42,562 nucleotides of DNA, taken from NCBI GenBank assembly GCA_903825575.1, contig CAIKAW010000033.1:1-42562 (forward strand), given 5' to 3'. This DNA is from an uncultured bacterium. GTDB lineage: Bacteria > Actinomycetota > Actinomycetes > S36-B12 > CAIKAW01. Shown piece after piece: positions 32,786-40,900 of this stretch. Under the pieces are notes generated by a model. It was not told where the DNA came from. It saw nothing but the letters and a program-made list of their open reading frames with translations, and did no database searches. Position numbers and translations under genes: made by a program. Numbering within the stretch: position 1 is the first letter of the stretch; each line of letters begins with the position of its first letter.

Positions 32786-34653
32786 CGGTAGACGTGGTAG
32801 GGGGAATCGAGCAGGAGTGCGATCCAGTAAGGGAGTTGCCAATTGACGGCGTCGCTGCCGAATGTCACAGGATCTGCCGCAGCAGCTCCTATGAACGTCA
32901 ACACTGCTGTTTGGTGTTCGGATCGCAGCGATACTCCGAAAAGGCGATGGGCCGCGGCATCAACGAGTGCCGCGTGCGTTGTGGGCAGCGTCGATCCAAA
33001 GATGCTGGCGGCCAAATCAGCGCGCGAAAGTTGATTGGGCCACCAGCCTGCGACGAGGTCCAACGTCGTGTTCCACCGCGAGATGGTTACAGCCGTGGAC
33101 GCCCAAGCAGCCGCCGAATCTGGGTAGCCATCTGGTGGACCCCAGCCGAACGGCGCTTGCCCCCCGTCGGCAGCTTGATAAACGAGTGCCTGAATCCCGT
33201 CCGATCCTGCGCCCGCATCAGGGTCCAGTCCAAGGAGTCGGACCGTGGCAATGACCGACTCAAGTGGCCGTCGCACCTTTCGTCCAGTGGATCCCGCGAA
33301 CTCCGCCGAACCGAACAGCGCACGTAGAACGGGGGCGATGGCCGTGTCATTAGCAAGGTAAACGGCAGCAAGTGAGTTGATCAGCGTCGTCGATGGAGAG
33401 TCGGAAACGAAACGGTGAGCGAGTTTTGTGGCCAGCCGAGTCGCAGTCGCCGGGTGGTGGGCCAAGTAGTTGAAGTAGCGATTGGCCACCGCAAGTCCGC
33501 CGGCCTGCGTCGCATTTGCATCGGTGAAACCGAGCACCGCAACGGTGCCAGTCCAGTGTCGCCACGGTTCGTACAGGAATTCGCCGGAATCGCTGGACAC
33601 TGACAACCCGGTGAGGATTCGGGCTGAGTCGAGCACGCCGGCTTCACCGTATCCGGCGGCAACGCCGACTGTGTGCAACTCAAGCAGTTCACGGCCTTGG
33701 TTCTCGTTGGGGTGTTGCCAAGTCGAATCACGGTTGTTTAGGTACGTGAGCATCGCAGGATGAGCACTGATTGCACGCAGCAGATCTGCGAATCTCCCGA
33801 GCGCTCCTGCGCGTAGCACTTGTTGGTAATCAGCACGGGAATCGTCGATGGGATCGCCGGGGCATGTGACGTTGAAGTGGTTGGACCAGAAGTCCTCCAT
33901 AACTGCCTGCAGTTGCCGCTTGCTCCAAGCTGCGCGGCCGACGAACGACGTGCGCACGTCTTCCATCTGAGTCCAGCCGTTAATGACCCCGGTGTCGATC
34001 AGATTCCGCACCTGCCAGATGGGTGCCTTCTGATTTGGAAAGCGAGCGTCGATGTTGTTTCCGGCCGGGTCGCTGATGGCGCCTGGGTTCAGTTGCCAAT
34101 CAACCCAACCTGCTGTGCCAAGTCGGGTGACGTCTGCGAGATCGGCAGTCGTGACGCCGAAAGTTGCGCGGCGAAGCAGGTGGCGGGCCGGGTCGGTTGT
34201 GACGTACGGGGTGTTGGGGGAGGTGACGATCGGTGCGGCCTTGACTGGTGCGGTCAGGCGTAAGTACAGGTAGTGGTCGTAGATCAGGGCATGCTTGCTG
34301 GCGCTCCACACGTACGGCACGCGGACCCACTTGCCGGCACGGTTCTTCATCGAGATTGCCGAACCGCTAAACATCGCGGTGACGAGCACGCGGCGATAAC
34401 TGGTCACAGTTGTGACGTGTGTCTTCGGGTTGTACGTGTAGTGAATGAAGACGTTCTGGTAGACCCGCCGCGTCACCGGGGTAACAGCGGCAGCCGCATT
34501 GGCCAGGGGAGCGGTCGCGATCGAACCCGCCATCGCAGCAACGCCGCCACCGATGCCGCCAAGCAGAGCCCGCCTTCCTAACGGAGCCCGAACCTGACTT
34601 TGAGATGTTGCGGCGTCGCCTGGCGCGGGTGACGAGGGAAGGGCTCGATTCAT
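32782..34653 (-). CDS. Tat-exported DUF1800 protein with N-terminal insert
   Basis: 623 residues. The signal region is PLGRRALLGGIGGGVAAMAG (twin Arg at 27-28) ending in APLANAAAAV. Residues about 58-150 form a beta-rich insert (YQNVFIHYTYNPKTHVTTVT, then KWVRVPYVWSASKHALIYDH) not expected in a minimal DUF1800 protein. The DUF1800 core follows: DPARHLLRRATFGVT, RQLQAVMEDFWSNHFNVTCP, HPNENQGRELLELHTVGVA and KLAHRFVSDSP. It is the first gene of the pair with DUF1501 and is divergent from the giant protein gene across 271 bases. Function unknown; probably a folded exported protein at the cell surface. Confidence 0.9.
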   Translation of the reverse strand: MNRALPSSPAPGDAATSQSQVRAPLGRRALLGGIGGGVAAMAGSIATAPLANAAAAVTPVTRRVYQNVFIHYTYNPKTHVTTVTSYRRVLVTAMFSGSAISMKNRAGKWVRVPYVWSASKHALIYDHYLYLRLTAPVKAAPIVTSPNTPYVTTDPARHLLRRATFGVTTADLADVTRLGTAGWVDWQLNPGAISDPAGNNIDARFPNQKAPIWQVRNLIDTGVINGWTQMEDVRTSFVGRAAWSKRQLQAVMEDFWSNHFNVTCPGDPIDDSRADYQQVLRAGALGRFADLLRAISAHPAMLTYLNNRDSTWQHPNENQGRELLELHTVGVAAGYGEAGVLDSARILTGLSVSSDSGEFLYEPWRHWTGTVAVLGFTDANATQAGGLAVANRYFNYLAHHPATATRLATKLAHRFVSDSPSTTLINSLAAVYLANDTAIAPVLRALFGSAEFAGSTGRKVRRPLESVIATVRLLGLDPDAGAGSDGIQALVYQAADGGQAPFGWGPPDGYPDSAAAWASTAVTISRWNTTLDLVAGWWPNQLSRADLAASIFGSTLPTTHAALVDAAAHRLFGVSLRSEHQTAVLTFIGAAAADPVTFGSDAVNWQLPYWIALLLDSPYHVYR

Positions 34654-34861
34654 GTAGGCGGTTCGGTCGTGGTCCCTTACGGATTGAGGTTTCGTGCCAA
34701 CGATGCTCCAGATGGGGAATGCGGCTAGCCCATTCGGGCTGTCACGCCAGGTCCACGACTCCGGTCACGGATTGGGCAAGTTTTGGGTACTTAGTCCCTT
34801 TCCTAAGAGTAATTGACCGACCACGCTTAGTGACAAGAAGCGGTTCGGGGGCACATCTGGG

Positions 34862-34922
34862 GATGCGTGGCCGCCTCGAGGGGGTTGCCTGCACCCTGCG
34901 GGCATCGAAGAGGTGGGGCCAC
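34862..34922 (+). promoter_or_regulatory. Structured 5' leader of the giant-protein gene
   Basis: Two exclusive pairings are visible. Fold A: GATGC (34862-34866) with GCATC (34902-34906), CCGC (34871-34874) with GCGG (34898-34901), and an inner GGGT/ACCC hairpin. Fold B: GTGGCC (34867-34872) with GGCCAC (34917-34922), which would enclose the ribosome-binding site GAGGTGGGG (34911-34918 region) just before the ATG. No known riboswitch consensus was recognised. Confidence 0.4.
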
Positions 34923-34924
34923 AG

Positions 34925-37900
34925 ATGTCTATAACCCGGACGCTCAAGCGGACAATCGCACTCATCGCGTCGGGGGGTTTGCTACTCACCGGCTTCGCGG
35001 CCGCCGCCGCACCTGCGAGCGCTAGTCCAGGTATCTCGATCACATCGATCACTCCCAGCGTTGGCCCCATGGCGGGGGGCACTGAGGTGACAATCACGGG
35101 CACTAACTTCTGGAACGGGCTGTCGGTGAGTTTCGGTGGCACCGATGCCCCAGACGTTGTCTCCGTGTCTAGTCACACGACGATTGTTGTGAACACTCCT
35201 GCGAGCATCGGTGGCGGCTTAGTCGACGTGGTTGTTACGAACCCGGTCGCACACGCCGGCACCGCAACGTCGACGGGTGGCTTCACATATCAGACGATCC
35301 CGGACCCGCCGACCGGTGTTTCAGCCACCGTGGGCGATGGAACGGCCGATGTCTCGTGGACGGCGCCGATCAACAACGGCGGTTCCGATATCACCGGGTA
35401 CGACGTCTCTTCAGTTCCGGCTGGCTGTGTTCTCTTGGCCACGAGTTCGCCAGCACACTGCACTGGCTTGACGAACGGCGTTTCCTACACGTTCGTTGTC
35501 GTTGCGGTTAACGCAGAAGGATCGTCGACTGGCTCAGATCCGTCTACTGCCGTAGTACCGGACCAGACCCCGGTGATCACGTCACTGGATCCGAGTTCGG
35601 GCTACCAGGGGAATTCAGTAACGATCACTGGCACAGGGTTCGATCCGAATGCCACTGTCTCTATCGGCGGAATCGACGCGACCGTAACTGCGCAGGATTC
35701 GACGTCGATCACATTCAGCGTGCCGCTAGCTTTCACCTGCGGTTGGGTCGGCGTCACCGTGACTAATCCCGACGGTGGCCTAACTGACACGTCCGGCAGC
35801 TTCACGTACCTCGACGACCCTAGCTGTGGCTGGACGGACCCAGGGGCCGGTGGCGATCCTGGCAATGGTGGAGGGGGCGGTCCAACCGTCCCGCAGGCGA
35901 TCACGTTCGATCAGCCGTACGACATGACAGTCGGGGACCCGTCGCAGAGCTTGTTGGTCAGTTCCGACAGTGGTCTTCCCGTGTACGTAGTGCCCAGTGA
36001 CTCTTCCATCTGCACGGTTGATGGTTCGAATGCAGTTACCGCCGTCAGCGCTGGTACGTGCATATTGACAGCCAACCAAGATGGAGACGGTACCTACATT
36101 GGCGCCGCTGCAGTGCCGTTGTCGTTCAACATCAGCGACCCGAGCCCTGCTCCGAGCGATTCGTCCACGCCATTGGCTGCCGCAGACTTCGCTGTGACCG
36201 TACCGATGGACACCGCAACCACGATCGATGTGCTAGCGCACGCGTCTGGCGGTATTGCCCCGATACAGATGAACGGATGGATGCCTCCGTCGCACGGCAC
36301 CGTCATCTACAGCGAAGGTGGCTTGACCCTGCAGTACACGCCAGATGCTGGCTACACGGGTGTGGATTCCTTCCAGTACCTCGTGCACGATGGAACCAGC
36401 TTCGTCGGCGGAACCGTATCGATCAACGTCGTTCTGCCGCTGACCGCGTATGACTTCTACCCCAAGGTGAATCAGAACACCCCGACAACCATTGATGTCC
36501 TGTCATACGCCGATGGCGGTAACGGTGTTGGCACCTATGTGATCGACGGCTTCGGCCAGGGCGCCCATGGTGCTATCTCCTTGAGCACTGACGGCCTGTC
36601 GCTGCTATACACACCGGACAATGGCTACGCAGGTTCGGATTCGTTCACGTGGACCGCAGGTGACGGCAGTTCGTTTGCAACGGGGACAGTGCACATCAGC
36701 GTCGTAATTCCGCTGACCGCGGCGGACTTCTCCGTCGATGCACCGCAGGGGACCCCAACAACAATCGATGTCGGTGCGCATGTAACTGGTGGAAATTCAC
36801 CGTGGATAGATGACTGGAACTGGGGCGTTCACGGCATGGTCGGCTCAGGACCGAGCGATTGGTCCCTGATCTACACATCAGATGCCGGCTACACCGGGTC
36901 CGACGAATTCATGTACTGGGTATGTGACAACTTGGGCTGCACTACTGGCCTTATCTCTGTCAACGTCACGGCCGCCCAAATCCCGGATGCGCCGACTGGC
37001 GTGGGTGGCACAGCTGGCAACGGGTCTGCATCGGTAAGTTGGACAACACCCAGCAGTAACGGCTCAGATATCACCGGTTACACGGTGACCGCGTGGCAGC
37101 TGGTCGCAGGTTTCCCAACCGCGACCGGCCTCACCTGCACCGCGACTCCACCCGACACCAGTTGTAGCGTCTTGGGCCTGACGAACGGAAACGACTACAC
37201 GTTCACAGTCATTGCGACCAACGCCCTCGGGGATTCCGCAGCATCGGATCCGAGTTCGTCCGTTGGGCCGCGGGCGCCACTGGCCGCGGAGAGTTTCCCC
37301 GTGACGGTCTACGAAGGCGTTCAGGCCTCAATTGATGCCATGTCCCATGTATCGGGCGGTACCGGCAACTACACGCTGCTTGATTGGGATACGTCGCCTC
37401 ACGGCACTATCACCATCAGTCCAAACGGCCAGTCGCTCCGCTACCTGCCGGATGCTGGTTTTGCTGGCACCGACTGGATCACGTACTACGTCGACGACGG
37501 GGCGCACCGTGTCGCAGCGTGGATCACCGTCACGGTGTCCGGCACCGTAGCTCCCTCTGGGTTGTCGATCGACACATCATATGGAACGTCTTTGGGTGGC
37601 TCGTCGGTCACGATCTCTGGAAGCAACATCGGCCAGAACGCAACGGTCACATTCGGCGGGGTCGTCGCTACGAGCATTACGTTCAATCAAGGCGACGCGA
37701 CAATCACAGCGGTCACCCCTGCCGGTACACCCGGCCTAGCCGATGTCGTTGTCACCAACCCAGGCGACTTGAGCGACACCTTGGTCGGAGCCTTCACGTA
37801 CGTGTTGATTCCCGTATTGCCAGATGCAACCGTGGCGACGTATGCGGAGTTGGCGTGGTGGGCACCTAGCGACAACGGTTGGGACTGGACCTATGGCGGG

Positions 37901-40900
37901 AGTGCATCGCTGGCTAACGTCCCTCCTGGAATGAGTGTTGGTATCAACTACGAACACATGGCGGTTACGCGTCCTCAAATCGTGCTCTATGGGAAGCCGA
38001 CAACGCCGGGCACCTATCAGGTGGCGTGGACGCTGACCGATAGCAATGGCAAGGCCATGACCGTTAACGTCGCGCTGACTGTGCATGACCTCACAATCGA
38101 CAACCTGACTGTCTCGTCGGACAACAACAACCCGGCCCCTGGCGACGTCGTCCACATCACATACCAGCAGGACTGCCCGATGCCTGTTAGCAGCGCGCCG
38201 TGGCACATGGCAGAAGCATGGGGCCCGGAGCTCTGGGGTAACGACTACATCACGCCGACGATGATGATTTCGCCGGACGGTCTAACCGTGACTGATACCG
38301 AGACTTACACACTCGCCTCCGCAGGTGACTTCACTTTCTACTCGTATGGCCAACTCTGTGGCGCACAGACCAATCCTGCTACGGATGGTTGGTGGCAATC
38401 GGCCTACCTAACTCTGCACGTGCTCAATCCGGCGCCGACAGTTGATTCGGTGGATGTGGCCACGGGTCCAACTCTGGGCGGTACATCGGTGACGATCACG
38501 GGATCCGGTTTCCAGGACGGGGCCGCTGTCACATTCGATGGAGTTGCCGCAACGAGTGTCGTCTGGAATAGCGACACCTCGATCACGGCCGTGACCCCCG
38601 CGGGCTCGGCCGGTGCGGTAGACGTTGTTGTGACGAACTATCTGGGCCTTCCGGGAACGCTTGTTGGCGCGTTCACCTACTACGTCGTGCCGCTGGCGTT
38701 GCCTGATCCGGGGCTGCCAAAGGGGATCGCAGGGGAGAATTACGAACACGTTCTGATCCCGGGTGGAGCATCCGACGGCTGGTCTTGGTCTTACGGCGGC
38801 ACTGCTTCACTGACCGGCCTACCTGCAGGCTTACTGGTCGGAAACTACTTCTTCGGCTTCTACGGCTATGCCCCGGGACTGGACATCTATGGAACGCCAA
38901 CCGAGACCGGCACTTTCGAGTTGACTTGGACCGTAACCGATGCAGACGGCAACACGCTGGCTGTGCAGATCCCGTTCACGGTCGTCGCTCTTTCCCTAGC
39001 CAACTTCTCGATCACTTCGGATAACAACAATCCGAAGCTGGGCGACGTCGTGAACATTACCTATGCAGAGAACTGCCCAGCTCCGCTTAGCTATGTGCCT
39101 TGGGGCTATGGCGTTCCGGGTGGGTTGGGCGGTGGATTTGATTGGAGCTACTTTGGCGATGGAATGACGCTCTCGTCGGACGGGCTGACGCTGACGGACA
39201 CCGTCGAGTACACCTTGACCAATGTGGGCGACTACACCTTCTCGATGTATGCCCAACTCTGCGGTGCCTCGCACGGTCCGGATAGTGGCCAGTGGCGGTC
39301 AGACCCGTTGACACTAACGGTGGCAGCGAACCCGCCTTCAGCCCCGTCGAGCATTGAAGCCGTCGCAGGTAATGGATCGGCGATGGTCACGCTCGGTGCC
39401 CCAACTAACGACGGTGGATCAGCGGTGCTCGATTACACCGTTACTGCTGATCCTGGCGGCGCAAGTTGTGTTGCAACCGCAGACGGGTCGACGGGCGTAA
39501 TAAGTTGCATGATTGCTGGTCTAGACAATGGCACGGCATACACGTTCCAAGCCTATGCCCGTAACGGTAGCGGCAACTCGGATCTGACAGATCCGTCGAA
39601 TGAAGTAACGCCGAGCTGTGCTGGGACCCTGGTCTCGTTCCCATCCGGGACCGACCGCTTCGCGATGCCCGATCCGGTTGTAGCAGGACAGATGTACTGC
39701 ATTGACTTCAGTCAAGTGGGATACATCCAAGGCGGGCGTTCGATCTCGATCCTGAAGGACTGGGGTTGGGCCGACAACGGCGGCTATGGCGTGATTGATC
39801 TGATGAACAACTACAACCCTGCGACCAAGCAACTTCAGTGGACTGTGCTCGGCAAGCCGGCAAAGGGTGGCTCTACGGTGGTCAATGACTTTGTCAGCCT
39901 CGAATACACGTGGGCGACGCCGATGATCAACGGCAAGCTGGCGTTCGAAGTACTACGGACTGACGGTAGATGGGGATATGGCGATGCGCGACCGGACCCG
40001 ACCATTCCCACCTGGAACAACCTGATCGCAACGGTTCAAGCATTCCCCAGTTCGGTCGGCATCGGTGTGCCTGTCACGCGTGACATGAGCATTACCTGCA
40101 GCAACCCATTCGATGCAGATACCGGCATCTCAACTCTTGCTATGAATGTTTACGACAATGGTTCGAACTCGATACTCCTTGGCTACGTTGGCTCAGTTGG
40201 TAATACTCCCGGAGACTTCCTATCTGGCACTTGGAGCCAGAATCCGGATCTGACGTGGACGTGGAACGGCACTATGACGGTGACTTTCACCCGGGCTAGC
40301 CCCAATACTCCGCTTCAGTTCGGGATGTGGGGCGGCGGCTCGTGTGCCGGTGGGGGCGTCAGTTTGACGCCTACCGGTCTGACGGTGCTGGCCGATCCGC
40401 CAACGATCACCTCCCTTGATGTCACCAGTGGTCCGGGGGCTGGGGGCTCGGGTGTTTACATCACAGGCACCGGATTCCTGTACGGCGACACCACCGCAAC
40501 ATTCGGCGGAGTTTCGGCGAGCGGATACGTTGTCAGCGACGCCCTGATGTGGGTGCAGAGCCCGCCCGGGTCAGGCACTGTCGACGTGACCGTGACAAAT
40601 TCAGACGGGCAAAGCGGGACATTGGCGGCTGCCTACACCTACGCGCCGATACCACCGGTCGTGGCGGATGACTTTGCAGCCAACGTCTGGCTGGGCGTTC
40701 CGAATCGAATTGAGGTCATAGCTCATTCGAGCGGCGGCACTGGTTGGGCGTTGTTTGTGCAGAGCGTCAGCCAAGGCTCGCAAGGCACGGTAACGACCGA
40801 CTATGACGGTCTCGTGTGGTACACACCTGGTCCCGACGCCACGGGGACTGACACCTTCACCTACACGGTCACCGATGGCGCCGGGGATTCGGACACTGCG

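Noticed and set aside
34654-34924. A known riboswitch (cyclic-di-GMP or cyclic-di-AMP class) in the giant-gene leader
   Set aside because: I could not match the conserved core sequences of these classes; only generic alternative hairpins are visible.
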